A stretch of 64,000 nt of DNA, taken from contig NC_080717.1 of the NCBI RefSeq assembly GCF_019097595.1, forward strand, positions 23,401,876 through 23,465,875, read 5' to 3'. The notes under the pieces were generated by a model. That model had not been told where the DNA came from. It did no database searches and worked only from the letters and a program-made list of their open reading frames with translations. The position numbers and the translations under genes were made by a program. Below, in pieces: positions 1 to 37,440 of the stretch (positions within the stretch are counted from its first letter, which is position 1; every line of letters begins with the position of its first letter). The stretch is from Hemibagrus wyckioides. Taxonomy: Eukaryota > Chordata > Actinopteri > Siluriformes > Bagridae.

Positions 1-600
1 CACTGAGATTAAAACACAGTGCAATTAAGAACAATGAGATTAAAACACAGTGCGATTAAGAACAATGAGATTAAAACACAGTGCGATTAAGAACAATGAG
101 ATTAAAACACAGTGCGATTAAGAACAATGAGATTAAAACACAGTGCGATTAAGAACAATGAGATTAAAACACAGTGAGATTAAGAACAATGAGATTAAAA
201 CACAGTGAGATTAAGAACAATGAGATTAAAACACAGTGAGATTAAGAACAATGAGATTAAAACACAGTGAGATTAAGAACAATGAGATTAAAACACAGTG
301 AGATTAAGAACAATGAGATTAAAACACAGTGAGATTAAGAACAATGAGATTAAAACACAGTGAGATTAAAACACTGTGAGATTAAAACACTGTGAGATTA
401 AGAACTATGAGATTAATAACAATGAGATTAAAACACAGTGAGATTAAGAACAATCAGATTAAAACACTGTGAGATTAAGAAAAATGAGATTAATAACAGT
501 AGGATTAGACACAATGAGGTTAAAACAGTGAGATTAAAACATTGTGAGATTAGATACAGTGAGATTAGACATAATTAGATTAGACACACTGAGACAAAAC
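1..600. repeat. 31-base minisatellite
   Basis: Tandem array of a unit made of two related halves, GAGATTAAAACACAGT (16 bases) and GCGATTAAGAACAAT (15 bases). It is regular from about 30 to 370 and degenerates towards 600. It lies in a ptprb intron downstream (in gene sense) of the juxtamembrane microexon. No coding content is seen. Confidence 0.9.
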
Positions 601-652
601 ACAGTGAGAGTTTCTGGTAAAGGTCAAATATATTAATGTTCTGTGTGTTTAC

Positions 653-23232
<22,580 letters not shown>

Positions 23233-23336
23233 GTTCACGGTTCACCGGACAAATGAAGGAGGAAAAGTGCTGTGAGGAGGAAAGAAGTCAGAGAGCTGTG
23301 CTTCCTACTATTCTACTGCTGTGTATCCTTAGACAC

Positions 23337-23368
<32 letters not shown>

Positions 23369-23429
23369 TCCAGGTTGAAGCAGTGTTAAGTACTGATAGC
23401 ATATAAACAAGGTGGATAATTTCAGCTTA

Positions 23430-23945
23430 TGCTTAAGAGTTCAATTCAATTCGATTTCATTTGTATAAGGTTCTATGAACACGGTCACAAAGCAGCTTTA
23501 CAGAAATCCAGATGTAAAATTTCCATTTCAATTTTAATTTAATCTGAATTTATCCCTAATGAATAAGCCAGAGGTGGCATTAGGAGCATAAACAAGCTCC
23601 AGGTAGTCCAGAATGTAGTCCTAACTAGAACCAGGAGATATGAACACATCACTCCTATCTTATCCACACTGCACTGGCTCCCAGGCAAATTTCACATTGA
23701 TTATAAAATACTATTACTGAACTACAAAGCACTGAATGGTCACATGCCACAGTACCTGAAAGATCTTTTGTTTTTTTATGATCCACCAAGCCTACTTTGA
23801 TCGAAAGGTGCAGGCTATTTGGTAGTACCACAAGCAGTTTAGGCTACAGCATCGGGCAGAGCTTTTTCTTACAAAGCCCCATAGTTATGGAACGGCCTTC
23901 GGGACTTAGTGTTCAGGACTCAGACACAGAATCAGTCGATTTTTG
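23430..23945 (+). mobile_element. LINE 3' fragment (L2/Rex type)
   Basis: Starts with the ATTTGTATAAGG...AAAGCAGCTTTACAGAAAT teleost word (23458-23508), then plus-strand frames read LQVVQNVV, HWLPGKFHIDYKILLL, KALNGHMPQYLKDL, ASGRAFSYKAPYLWNGL, the C-terminal end of an L2-like RT ORF with frame breaks. Confidence 0.7.
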
Positions 23946-23975
23946 TGAACAGTTTCTTCTTATATAGGAGGAGAT

Positions 23976-24116
<141 letters not shown>

Positions 24117-24420
24117 TTTATTCAGAGAGTGAATGGCTGTTTATCTCTCCTAATACATAAGTGACAACAGGAACTACCTTGTTTGACCAAATAGTAAATG
24201 TATTCAAATAATTTCAAAGTAAGAGTGTGCATATAAATATATATTGGGGATTTATTTAATATATATCATCACACACACACATGCGCACACACACACACAC
24301 ACACATACACACAGAGAGGAAAACACACCTAGCACAGGAAGGTGTGTGGTGTAACCCTGTGTGCAGGAGGTCATTTCAGATAGAGTGTGTGCGTCCCTGA
24401 AACTTAGAGAAAACCAAGAC

Positions 24421-24456
<36 letters not shown>

Positions 24457-25565
24457 TGTGTGTGTATGTACAACATAGTGCACTATGAAGCGAATAAAGT
24501 GTCATTTGGGATGCAGTATCAGAGTGAATGATTTTAGAGCGAGCCATGACCTTTGACCTTCAGGTGTAATAAAGTGTTTCCTGTCGGGTGTGTTTGGTTT
24601 GTCTGATCCAATTCCCACTGTACACACAGGAAAACACTCCGCCTTATCCGTAATGATCCGAGCTCTAACAGGAGCTCACGCTTTAGAGCAGAGAGAAGAT
24701 CAGGAAGCAGTCAGTACCTCAGCACTTAAACATCACTCATTCATTTTCAGTACCTCTTTATCCTGATCAGTGTCATGGTGCCAGAAACCTTATGTTAATA
24801 AAAGTATAATGTTAATGTAGATATCATTTTATATAAATCTTATATTTTTTGTGCTTTTTCTCTTGCTATATCTATTACATTCTCTCCCACTCTCTCTTGT
24901 CTTGTCTTCATAATGTCTAGCCTTTCTGTGTTTTACTGAGTTTTTGCAACACACACACACACACTATAAAACCAGCATGTTGCCATTTCTGAACAAAACA
25001 AACACACATTTTCAGTAAATCTAGAAGGATTCTACAAAGCTACTTGGTGACATTGTCGTACAAATAAAACTGAATTGAATTGAAATTTACTGTGTAAATG
25101 TCGTGCTATATTTACAAATGAACATTTATTTCAGGTTATTAAATGATTTTATTAATAAGGGATTAAACGTAAATACAGCCCACAGACACACACCTGCTGC
25201 AAAATGGATTATTACAAAATGTTAATGATGAGAAGAATAAAACTCTAGGTGATGGGATGTTATGGAAAAATAAACACTTCAGGGTGGAAACAGCAAGTTT
25301 GCTTCATCACACCACCTCGTCACTCAGTATTTTACTGTAACACACACACACACACACACATACAGAGTGAGAGGAAGCTCCACCCAGTGCAGTTTTAAAG
25401 TTCCACACCTGAGAGATGAAAGATTCCTGAACACCTTTAACACGGACTACATTCCCTACTTTGTTCTACTTTGTACACACTAGAATGTTGTCTTTGTAAT
25501 TTAAGTGTATATTTAATATAATCATAAGATTATAATGTACAAAATTATTAGTCAATTCTAGTAAT

Positions 25566-25918
25566 GTGAGGCAGCATGGTGGCTTAGTGGTAAGCACTGG
25601 TGCCTCACAGCAAGAAGGTCCTGGGTTTGAATCCTGGTTTCGAACAGGCAGTGGCCTTTCTGTGTGGAGTTTGCATCTTCTCCCCGTGCCTGCGGGTGTA
25701 CTCCAGTTTCCTCCCATAGTCCAAAAACATGCAAGTTAGGTTGATTGGTAATTCTAAATTGTCCCTAGGAATGTGTGGTTGTCTGTCTATATATGTGGCC
25801 CTGTCATGGACTGCTGACCTGTCCAGGGTGTACCCCTGCCTTTTGCCCAATGTGTGCTGGGATAGGCTCCAGCAGATCCCTGTGACCCTAATTAGGAATA
25901 AAGTGGGTATAGAAAATG
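25566..25918 (+). mobile_element. Teleost tRNA-like SINE family member
   Basis: GGCAGCATGGTGGCTTAGTGG (A-box-like) and GGGTTTGAATCC (B-box-like), then the TTTCTGTGTGGAGTTTGCAT, CCTCCCATAGTCCAAAAACA and GCTGGGATAGGCTCCAGCAG words seen in a repeat family widespread in fish. Apparent ORFs on either strand here are not genes. Confidence 0.75.
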
Positions 25919-26513
25919 TGTGTGTGTGTGTGTGTGGTTATACTGGTCAATAATGTATTACTAATGTATGTGTATTAATTTACACACAGCCTCTGTTTTT
26001 GAAAGTGAAGCAGTAAATCACACAGTAGTGATAAATTAGTGCCCACATTTGACACATATCTATGTAAATGCTCCAAAATCCTGAAGTTGTTTTCACTTCC
26101 TTTAAACAGGAGGTTTAATGAAAGATTCTTTTCATCTTCGCTACTGATGCTGTGAATTAGTCACATCTGTAAGTGGATTTCTGATGATTAAAAACTATAG
26201 CTGTCATCAGCCAATCAGGTTTCAGCAGGCATTTAAGTATAATAAAAATTCAGAACTAGGTTAAGGTCGAAAAGTAAATTTATAACTGGCAGCTGTTTTT
26301 TGAGGTTTTACTTTTTTCTCAATTCAGAGTTAATATATAACTCATACAAACAGGTCCCAAGATGCCCAAACGGACGTTGCACTTTGACAAACACCCCTTG
26401 TCCCAGTCTGACTGAACCGCTTCTTATATGTATAGAGGATTGGAGATCAGTCCACCTGAGGATCTCAGTGACAAAACACTTTCCCATTTTTCTCTTACTG
26501 ATCAGAAGGAGGC

Positions 26514-29500
26514 ATGGATCTTCTCTTAAATGACCAGACAGATGAACTTTTGCACCTCAATGTGTGTCTGGATGAGCTTTCACCTCAAGATGGGATCATG
26601 GAGCTGCTCAAAACCCTGAGACCACAGTGGAGAGCTGAGGATATCCAACTAAAGGTCAGCTAGCAATTTAGCACAATGAATATGACCTGAATATGACTAC
26701 ACCATGTAAGAAATTACCTTATACCTTGCAATATTATTCATCTTGCATAAGCTTTGCAACTTATCCTGCATGTGATGTACCCTATTCTACTAAAGTTAGC
26801 TAGCTAGAGTAGCTCAAAACTGTCACAGTAGCTACACTACAGATGTTTTATTTTGCTCAGGAGAAAAGCACAATCTTCTAAAAGGACCTGTGTGTAACGC
26901 TAACAGTTTCTCTAGCTTGTACAATGTTATGTGCGTTTTAAGTTTGCATGGGTTTTTACACACACAAACCATTTAAAACCTCTGAGCCTAAAATGCAATA
27001 AAACTACTCATTAACGTAGAAAACTTAGCAAAATATCTGATATATCTTTAAAGTTAAGAAAGAAATTAGTATTCATCAGTAAACAGTTTAAATCTACACA
27101 GTGGTACCTCGACCACCCCTGTTATTTTCATCAATTTAAGTCACTTTGACCTTGGTGTACGAAAATATTTTCAGTGTACGACTCGACCGTCAGAAACGCC
27201 GGTTCTTGTTTCATACAGGATTGCAACGAATCTCAACATTTCAAACAAAATTCGAACAAATGTTAATGTGAACTGTATTTTTGACACAAATTTTCTGTGT
27301 TCGACCCGACCTGAAAATAACTATTGTGACCGCACACCAGGGGCGATTCTAGGATTTTAATTTAAGGGGGACTCAGCCCCCAATGAGGGTATAATAGTAA
27401 AAAATAATTAAATAAATAAATAAAATAAAGGTTTGACTAACAGGGTAGGATGGTAAACTTATTGCAGCATTCCACTGTATTGCACAGATGTGTATAACAT
27501 TTGAGTACTGAAGAAGCCAAATACGAGTCTTCCTGATCACACACACACACACACACTTGTCCTCTGATCCTCGCTCTGCAACGCCATGTCTGCGGATTGA
27601 AGAGCGCACTGAAAGACGGGGAGGAGCCGATGTCAGCCCCCATTTTCATATGAAATTTAAATGGGACTGAGGCGATCACGAATTTGTGTACAGTTTATGG
27701 AGAATCACAGAATTTTTAGGGGGGCTGAGTAGAAATGTTGGGGGGGGCTAAAGCCCCCCTAAAAATGGCCTAGCGACGCCCATGCCGCACACGCTTTCCA
27801 TGGGGTGTACCCTGGCGTAGACAATAGAGATGAAGCAGTTGATGCTGGTCATCACTTCTGAAAGCATCATCTGTGAGTGCTTGTGTTATAACCCCACGCT
27901 CTTTTGTGGTAGAATTTCAGTAGCCATGTCTCCAAAAAAAGGGTAAATCAGGCATCAATGTTGCTAAGAGGAAAGCTGTGAGATCAACCATCGAGTTGAA
28001 ATTGATTAATTCGTTTTACATTATTTCCTATGGGGAAAAATAATTCGGGTTTCAACCAAATCGGTATTTGACCAGACTTTTGGAATGAACTAAGGTCGAA
28101 CACTGAGGTACCACTGTATAGTCTTTGCTGTTATTTATCATTCTAAATGGCTGTCAGAATTATTAGTTGTCTGCTTAGCCTGAGCTCCCTGTGAAAATCC
28201 CTGCAGCACCTCCCACAAAAGATCCTTTTGAATTTATGAAACACATGTAGACCACATTATCCCAGAGCCCCTCACAAGGCTGTGCAAAAGTAAAGATGCG
28301 GTCTGTTGTTCTAAATCCAGGTTGGAACCCACATTGTTGCTCCTGAATTCTAGATTCACCCAGTTTTAAAATAGAGGGACAACTACCCTAGTCTTTGATT
28401 CAAATGGTACTGGCCCAGAACTCAGGGGATGTGTTTAGCATCCGACCCTGTGATTGTACCAGTTTCTATTGTCTTTATGTAGCACCAGGGTCCTGGATGA
28501 ACATTATTTCATTTCACTACTACACCTGTTGTATTTGGTCGAAATGACAATAAAAACCTTTTTGTCTTATTTGATTTAACTATGAGATGAGCTTTTCTGA
28601 CCCCATTCTCCAGCCTAGTGGACCCCATTCTATAGCCCAGTGACCTGCCACTCCAGGGACTTGTGTTCAATCCCCAAGTCTGACAAAAGGACTGCTGTGA
28701 ACCTCTCTGCCACAGAGTTTGAGGTGATTACAGCTGCTTTGAACAGTTTTGGGTACACATGCTCTGGCAAATCAACAGGAAACGCCATGACCAAAACTCT
28801 TGACAGCTAGCTGAACAAGTAAGAAGTATGGCTCCACCATTTCTATCAGCTTCTCCACTTGCTCCTCTGGCTCCACCCGCCCCATAGGATCCTCCCAACC
28901 TCTAGCTCAACCCCTAACTTCTGAGCCCTGCCTCCCAGTACCCCAAAGGTATGATGGGTATCTTGTGGAATGCCAGGGTTTTTTCTCCCGAATTCCACAG
29001 AACTTGTATTGTATTTGTGTCTTCTTTCCCTTTATGTTTTATTGATTGATTCAAGATTCCTAGAGTCATTTTGCCTGGCACTGACCCCCCCCCCCCCCCC
29101 CCCCCCCAAAAGGGACAGATCTTCTCACTTTGCTTCATGAATGTAAGACTACGACCATGCATTGTGTATAATGGTGTGTAAATTGTGTAATGGTATGTAA
29201 TGGTGTTTGATTTTGTGTAATGGTGTGTGATTGTGTGTGATGTGTGTAATATTGTGTAATGGTCTGTGATTTTGTGTAAACAGGTGTTTACAGAGGGCAT
29301 CACTAATAAACTGCTGGGCTGCTCGGTGAGCTCAGACTCGTCCATGGTGTTGGTGCGAGTGTATGGACGAATGACTGAGCTTTTTGTTGACCGTAAGAAA
29401 GAGATGGAGACAATGAAGCTGTTGCACTCTCATGGCTGTGGCCCAAAACTGTACTGCAGCTTCCTCAATGGCATCTGCTATGAGTTCCTGAAGGGCATTG

Positions 29501-32500
29501 CTTTGGATGATGTTCTGCTCCAACAGCCTTCTGTCTACAGGTGTGTGTGTATGTGTGTGTGTGTGTAAGTGATTACCCAAAGTAAAGGAATTTTAGAGGT
29601 AATCTTTCTCTGATGTAACTCATGTTACTGTACATTTGCAGTTAATTATTGATGTAAATGATGTCAAACGCAAGTAACATGATGCTGCTAGCTTTAGCAC
29701 AAAACAGTTTATTATTTAATTTAATTTAATTATTACATACTTGAAAAATGAATCCCAATAAAATGTGGCCTACATTACAAGACATGTGTTACGTCTCTTG
29801 TCCATCGGAGTGCCATCTTGAATTTTTTTAAAAAGTGCATCATTCAGATCCATGAAGTTCTTTTTCAGTGTGAACACAATTCAATTCATAAAACACAATG
29901 GAGTAGATTCGGTGATTTGGGATGGATCTTGAGTTTCCACTTCCTTGTTATGTTGTTGTGGTATTGTTCTGTCTTGGGTAAATGGCTTCTACCCTTTTTC
30001 CTGCGTTGATCACAACTCACTGTGTCTTCAGACACAGGCTGGCTCCATCTGGCTGAGTTTGTAAAGGGGCATTTCAGGTTACTCAGTCTGTCTGGCTCTT
30101 ACCACCTTCTAGGGATCTCACCCAGACAAGACCAAGGGAACCCATCATGCAACGTCTCCAGATGTTACACTGCTCCCCGTCCCAGTTGTGGTCAGGGCAG
30201 AGAGGTTTTAGGGCCTTGCTCATGGGTCTTGAACCCCGACTTTCCAATCAACAACCTTACCCACTGAGCCACCATTGCCCCCTTTCCCTACTTTATCTTA
30301 CCTCTCTATCCTCCTCCTCCCAGCTACATCTAGTTGTGGTTGTTATTGTTGTACATGTGGTTGTTTTTTTGTTGTAGTTGTGGTTGTTGTTATAGTTGTT
30401 ATTTTTGTGGTTGTTGTATTTGTGGTGGTTGTAGGTGTGGTGGTTATAGTTGTGGTTGTTATTGGTATAGCTGTAGTGGTTGTTGTAGTTGTGCTTGTTG
30501 TAACTGTGGTTGTTATAGTTGTGATTGTTGTAGTTGTGGATGTTTTAGTTGTGGTTGTGGCTGTTGTAGTTGTGGTTGTAATAGTTGTGGCTGTTGTAGT
30601 TGTGGCTGTTGTGGTTGTAGTTGTGGTTGTTGTACTTGTGGTGAATGTAGTTGTGGTGGTCATAGTTGTGGTTGTTATTGGTATAGTTGTTGTAGTAGTT
30701 GAAGTTGTGGCTGTTGTGGATGGGATTGTTGTGGTTGTTATTGTTGTAGTTGTGATTGTTGTGGTTGTTGTAGTTGTGGTTGTTGTAGTTGTGTTTGTGG
30801 TTGTTGTTGTGGTTGTTGTAGTTGTGGTTGTTATTGGTATAGTTGTAGTGGTTGTAGTTGTGGTTGTTATTGTTTTAGTTGTATTTTTCGTGGTTGTCAT
30901 TGTGGGGGTTATTGGTGTAGTTGTGGTAGTTGAAGTTGGGGTTGTTGTGGCTGTTGTGGTTATTATTGTTGTGGTTGTGATGGTTATTAGTGTAGTTGTA
31001 GTTATATTTGTGGATGTAGTTGTGGTTGTTACAGCTGTGGTTGTTATACCTGTGGTTGTTCTAGTTGTGATTGTTGTAGTTATTGTGGTTGTTGTAGTTG
31101 TGATTGTTGTAGTTGTGGTTGTTGTAGTTGTGATTGTTGTAGTTGTGGTTGTTATATTTGTGGATGTAGTTGTGGTTGTTACAGCTGTGGTTGTTATACC
31201 TGTGGTTGTTCTAGTTGTGATTGTTGTAGTTATTGTGGTTGTTGTAGTTGTGATTGTTGTGGTTGTTCTAGTTGTGATTGTTGTAGTTATTGTGGTTGTT
31301 GTAGTTGTGATTGTTGTAGTTGTGTTCGGTGTGGTTGTTGTAGTTGTGTTTATTGCAGTTGTGTTTGTTGTTGTTATAGTTGTGGCTGTTGTGGTTGTGG
31401 TTAACTTTTTTATTTTTCGTACTTTGTAAGCTCTTAGGTTTCAATAGTCCTGATAAAACCAAAAAAGATTTTAACAAAATTCTATATTCATTAATCAGAA
31501 TATTACAGATCTGAATGAGTTTGAAAGATATAAAATGCTGCTTCAACAGAGTAGTAGTTTAGGCGTGTGTGATCCTATGCAACTCGGTTATTGTAAGTTT
31601 TTTATTTAAAATTTTTCCCTCAAAATGTATCTGGTTGTTTTTTCACTTCGGAATACAACATATTTATAAATGTTGAAAAACCATGTGTTTATCTGTTGTT
31701 AATGTTTCAGACTGATTGCAGTAGAAATGGGGAAAATCCACTCCATAAAGCCAAAGTCCAACTCATCTGTGGAACCTGTGTTGTGGTCAAAGTTGGAAAA
31801 TTACCTGCAATTATTGCAGAAATGTGAAAATGACGATGATTTGCTACAGCAAGGGTATGAAAGCAAATAATCTACACACAGATGAAACATTGTGGACACA
31901 GAGAGACACTAATAAACAAATGAACACTAATAAACTTGTAATTAGTAAGTTTGCTGCTCTCTAGCTTGGTACGTTTTGAGAAGTTGAGAGCAAGCAGGGT
32001 ATGTTTTATGTTTATTAAGCATGCATATGTACCATGATGCACTGGGGGGGGTAAATCACTTATATAAATGTAAATGTATAATATAAAAGTATAATCAAGT
32101 ATAATCAATTCAATTTAGTTTTATTTGTATAGAACTTTTAACAATGGACATCATCACAAATGAACTTTACAGAAATATATGAATTCAGGATAGACAGAGA
32201 GTGGGATTATCAATCATTATGAACACAGAGAGTGGGATTATAAATCATTATGAACACAGATAGTGGGATTATCAATCATTATAAACACAGAGAGTGGGAT
32301 TATAAATCATTATAAACACCAGAGAGTGGGATTATAAATCATTATAAACACCAGAGAGTGGGATTATAAATCATTATAAACACAGAGAGTGGGATTATAA
32401 ATCATTATAAACAGCAGAGAGTGGGATTATAAATCATTATAAACAACAGAGAGTGGGATTATAAATCATTATAAACACAGAGAGTGGGATTATAAATCAT

Positions 32501-35500
32501 TATAAACACCAGAGAGTGGGATTATAAATCATTATAAACAACAGAGAGTGGGATTATAAATCATTATAAACACCAGAGAGTGGGATTATAAATCATTATA
32601 AACACAGAGAGTGGGATTATAAATCATTATAAACAACAGAGGGTGGTATTATAAATCATTATAAACACCAGAGGGTGGGATTATCAATCATTATGAACAC
32701 AGAGAGTGGGATTATCAATCATTATAAACACCAGAGTGTGGGATTATAAATCATTATAAACACAGAGAGTGGGATTATAAATCATTATAAACACAGAGAG
32801 TGGGATTATAAATCATTATGAACACCAGAGAGTGGGATTATAAATCATTATAAACACAGAGAGTGGGATTATAAATCATTATGAACACAGAGAGTGGGAT
32901 TATAAATCATTATAAACACAGAGAGTGGGATTATAAATCATTATAAACACAGAGAGTGGGATTATAAATCATTATAAACACAGAGAGTGGGATTATCAAT
33001 CATTATGAACACAGAGAGTGGGATTATAAATCATTATGAACACAGAGAGTGGGATTATAAATCATTATAAACACAGAGAGTGGGATTATAAATCATTATG
33101 AACACAGAGAGTGGGATTATAAATCATTATGAACACAGAGAGTGGGATTATAAATCATTATAAACACCAGAGTGTGGGATTATCAATCATTATGAACACC
33201 AGAGTGTGGGATTATAAATCATTATAAACACAGAGAGTGGGATTATCAATCATTATAAACACAGAGAGTGGGATGATAAATCATTATAAACACAGAGAGT
33301 GGGATTATAAATCATTACTCTTCTAGAACTGTGTAGTATATACACAAAAGTACAGTTGTGTGAGCAGGAGATTTATTCTAGTCATAACATGAAGTCTTCT
33401 TGAATACTTGAACTGATCAGTGTTGCAGATTTGAGAGAGAAACCGGTCATATCAACTGCATTCCAGAGTCGTCTTTAAGTGAAATGCACACTTACACATC
33501 TCCAGTGATGTCCTGAATCTCATGTTGATGATGTTCAGTTCACAGTTGGACATTCCCAGCGTGGACGTGTTAATCAATGAGTTGGAGGATCTGAAGCGAC
33601 ACTTGAACAGGGTGGAATCTCCAATAGTGCTGTGTCACAACGACCTGCTGACCAAAAACATCATCTACAACTCAGATGAAGGTGAAATGACTTTTTCATG
33701 AGTGGTCTTCAAAATACAGGCATCATAATAAAAATTAAAAAAAAAAACAGAACAAACTTGGAAATGAGAAACACTTGTGGATTTAAAGCTCGAAAAACAC
33801 GTGATACTTAAAACACTGTGATACAACAGACATTAACAAGCGAACTGTTCAAGGAATAAACTCAGAACATGTGAGCACTATAGGACAACAAACCAGTGAG
33901 AAGACAGGATGGAAAGGGGACTAGAACAGAAACCACACTGCACACTAAGAACCAATTCAATTCCATTTCAAGTTCAATTTTGTTTTATAGCCCTTTTCAC
34001 AATACACATTGTCTCCAAGCAGCTTTCCAGAAATACAAAAATGATTTAAATTAAATTAATCCCAGAGGTGATGGTAGTGTGGAAGAAAATTTAGAGAGGA
34101 ACCAGACTGAAAAGTGAACCTCATCCTCATATGAGTGACACCAGAGAGTGGGATTATAAATCATTATAGACACCAGAGAGTGGGATTATAAATCATTATA
34201 GACACCAGAGAGTGGGATTATAAATCATTACAAACAACAGAGAGTGGTATTATCAATCATCATAAACACCAGAGAGTGGGATTATAAATTATTATAAACA
34301 CCAGAGAGTGGGATTATAAATCATCATAAACAACAGAGAGTGGGATTATAAATCATTATAAACACAGAGAGTGGGATTATAAATCATTATAAACAACAGA
34401 GAGTGGGATTAACAATCATTATAAACACAGAGAGTGGGATTAACAATCAATATAAACACAGAGAGTGGGATTATAAATCATTATAAACACCAGAGAGTGG
34501 GATTATAAATCATTATAAACACAGAGAGTGGGATTAACAATCAATATAAACACAGAGAGTGGGATTAAAAATCATTATAAACAACAGAGAGTGGGATTAT
34601 AAATCATTATAAACAAGAGAGAGTGGGATTATAAATCATTATAAACATAGAGAGTGGGATTATAAATCATTATAAACACCAGAGAGTGGGATTAACAATC
34701 ATTGTAAACACCAGAGAGTGGGATTATAAATCATTACTAAACAACAGAGAGTGGGATTATAAATCATTGTAAACACAGAGAGTGGGATTAACAATCATTG
34801 TAAACACCAGAGAGTGGGATGATAAATCATTATAAACACAGAGAGTGGGATTATAAATCATTATAAACACAGAGAGTGGGATTATAAATCATTGTAAACA
34901 CAGAGAGTGGGATTAACAATCATTGTAAACAGCAGAGAGTGGGATTATAAATCATTACTAAACAACAGAGAGTGGGATTATAAATCATTATAAACACAGA
35001 GAATGGGATTATAAATCATTATAAACACCAGACTCCATTCCTGTACTACAATACATCTTTATTTCTTTATAAACACTGAGTTCTGTTTTTCTGGTTTCAG
35101 ATGTAATTAAATTCATTGACTACGAATACGCTGACTTTAATTACCAGGCGTACGACATCGGAAACCACTTTAACGAGTTTGCAGGTGGGTTTTTAAACAC
35201 ACACAGAAATGTGAAATGTTCTGGCTGTAAGTTCAGATGAATGTGTTTTATTGTTTTTAGGTGTGAATGATGTGGATTATAGTCTTTACCCGAGTCGCGA
35301 GCTGCAGTGCGACTGGCTAACAGTTTACCTGCAGAACGTACGAATCAACTCCCGAGTCGACTCCCAAATCACTCAGAGAGAAGTGAACACTCTGTATGTC
35401 CAAGTCTGCAAATTCTCACTGGTGAGGGGTAACAACAACCACGACAACAATAACAACAACAACAACAACAATAATAATAAGAGTGAGACAGACAGGGAAA

Positions 35501-35533
35501 CCCTGTGAGCTGTTAAAAATCCTTTTATTTCTT

Positions 35534-35580
<47 letters not shown>

Positions 35581-37398
35581 AGGCATCTCACCTGTCATGG
35601 GGTCTGTGGTCTTTGTTACAGGCCAGATATTCCAAAATCAACTTTAATTTCTTAAAGTGAGTTTTGACTCTGTCATGTTTAATTGTTGATAACATGTAAT
35701 GGACGTCCAGTTTACACTCCAGTTTATGTTCCAGTTTGTATTTCAGTTTATACTCCAGTTTATACACCAGTTTATATTCCAGTTTATACACCAGTTTATA
35801 TTCCAGTTTACACTCAAGTTCATGTTCCAGTTTGTATTTCAGTTTATATTCCAGTTTATACTCCAGTTTATGGTCCAGTTTATACTCCAGTTTACACTCA
35901 AGTTCATGTTCCAGTTTATATTCCAGTTTATACTCCAGTTTACACTCAAGTTCATGTTCCAGTTTGTATTTCAGTTTATATTCCAGTTTATACTCCAGTT
36001 TATGGTCCAGTTTATACTCCAGTTTACACTCAAGTTCATGTTCCAGTTTATATTCCAGTTTATACTCCAGTTTACACTCAAGTTCATGTTCCAGTTTATA
36101 TTCCAGTTTATACTCCAGTTTATGGTCCAGTTTATACTCCAGTTTATATTCCAGTTTATACTCCAGTTTATGGTCCAGTTTATACTCCAGTTTATATTCC
36201 AGTTTATACTCCAGTTTATGGTCCAGTTTATACTCCAGTTTATATTCCAGTTTATACTCCAGTTTATGGTCCAGTTTATACTCCAGTTTATATTCCAGTT
36301 TATACTCCAGTTTATGGTCCAGTTTATACTCCAGTTTATACTCCAGTTTATACTCCAGTTTATATTCTAGTTTATACTCCAGTTTATGGTCCAGTTTATA
36401 GTCCAGTTTATACTCCAGTTTATATTCCAGTTTATACTCCAGTTTATGGTCCAGTTTATACTCCAGTTTATATTCTAGTTTATACTCCAGTTTATGGTCC
36501 AGTTTATACTCCAGTTTATACTCCAGTTTATGGTCCAGTTTATACTCCAGTTTATACTCCAGTTTATATTCTAGTTTATACTCCAGTTTACGGTCCAGTT
36601 TATACTCCAGTTTATACTCCAGTTTATATTCCAGTTTATACTCCAGTTTATGGTCCAGTTTATACTCCAGTTTATACTCCAGTTTATGGTCCAGTTTATA
36701 CTCCAGTTTATATTCCAGTTTACACTCAAGTTCATGTTCCAATTTACATTTCAGTTTATACTCCAGTTTATGGTCCAGTTTATAGTCCAGTTTATACTCC
36801 AGTTTATATTCCAGTTTATACTCCAGTTTATGGTCCAGTTTATAGTCCAGTTTATATGCCAGTTTATATTCCAGTTTATACTCCAGTTTATACTCCAGTT
36901 TATGGTCCAGTTTATACTCCAGTTTATACTCCAGTTTATGGTCCAGTTTATACTCCAGTTTATACTCCAGTTTATGGTCCAGTTTATACTCCAGTTTATA
37001 CTCCAGTTTATACTCCAGTTTATGGTCAAGTTTATAGTCCAGTTTATACTCCAGTTTATGGTCCAGTTTCTAGTCCAGTTTATAGTCCAGTTTATATTCC
37101 AGTTTATACTCCAGTTTATGGTCCAGTTTATACTCCAGTTTATATTCCAGTTTATACTCCAGTTTATGTTCCAGTTTATACTCAAGTTAATGTTCCAGTT
37201 TATATTCCAGTTTACACTCAAGTTCATTTTCCAGTTTACATTTCAGTTTATACTCCAGTTTATGTTCCAGTTTATACTCCAGTTTATGTTCCAGTTTATT
37301 TTCCAGTTTATACTCCAGTTTATCATAAACACATCTTTCTCTATAATTTCTCATCTCACTGAGTAACACAAAGATAATTTATAACTTATAATTTATAA

Positions 37399-37440
<42 letters not shown>

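Noticed and set aside
1..600. CRISPR-like array
   Set aside because: Repeats are contiguous with no unique spacers, and the DNA is vertebrate; the same applies to the arrays at 32100, 33955 and 41700.
25466..25850. Small minus-strand ORFs with Cys and Pro
   Set aside because: They lie within a SINE-family repeat known from many fish loci.
30275..31429. Poly-Val reading of 384 codons and antisense poly-Thr reading
   Set aside because: G/T minisatellite in an etnk intron; no splice or start context.
35588..37362. Long readings of 384 and 559 codons on both strands
   Set aside because: They are translations of a 12-base tandem repeat inside the etnk last intron; period divisible by three explains the open frames.
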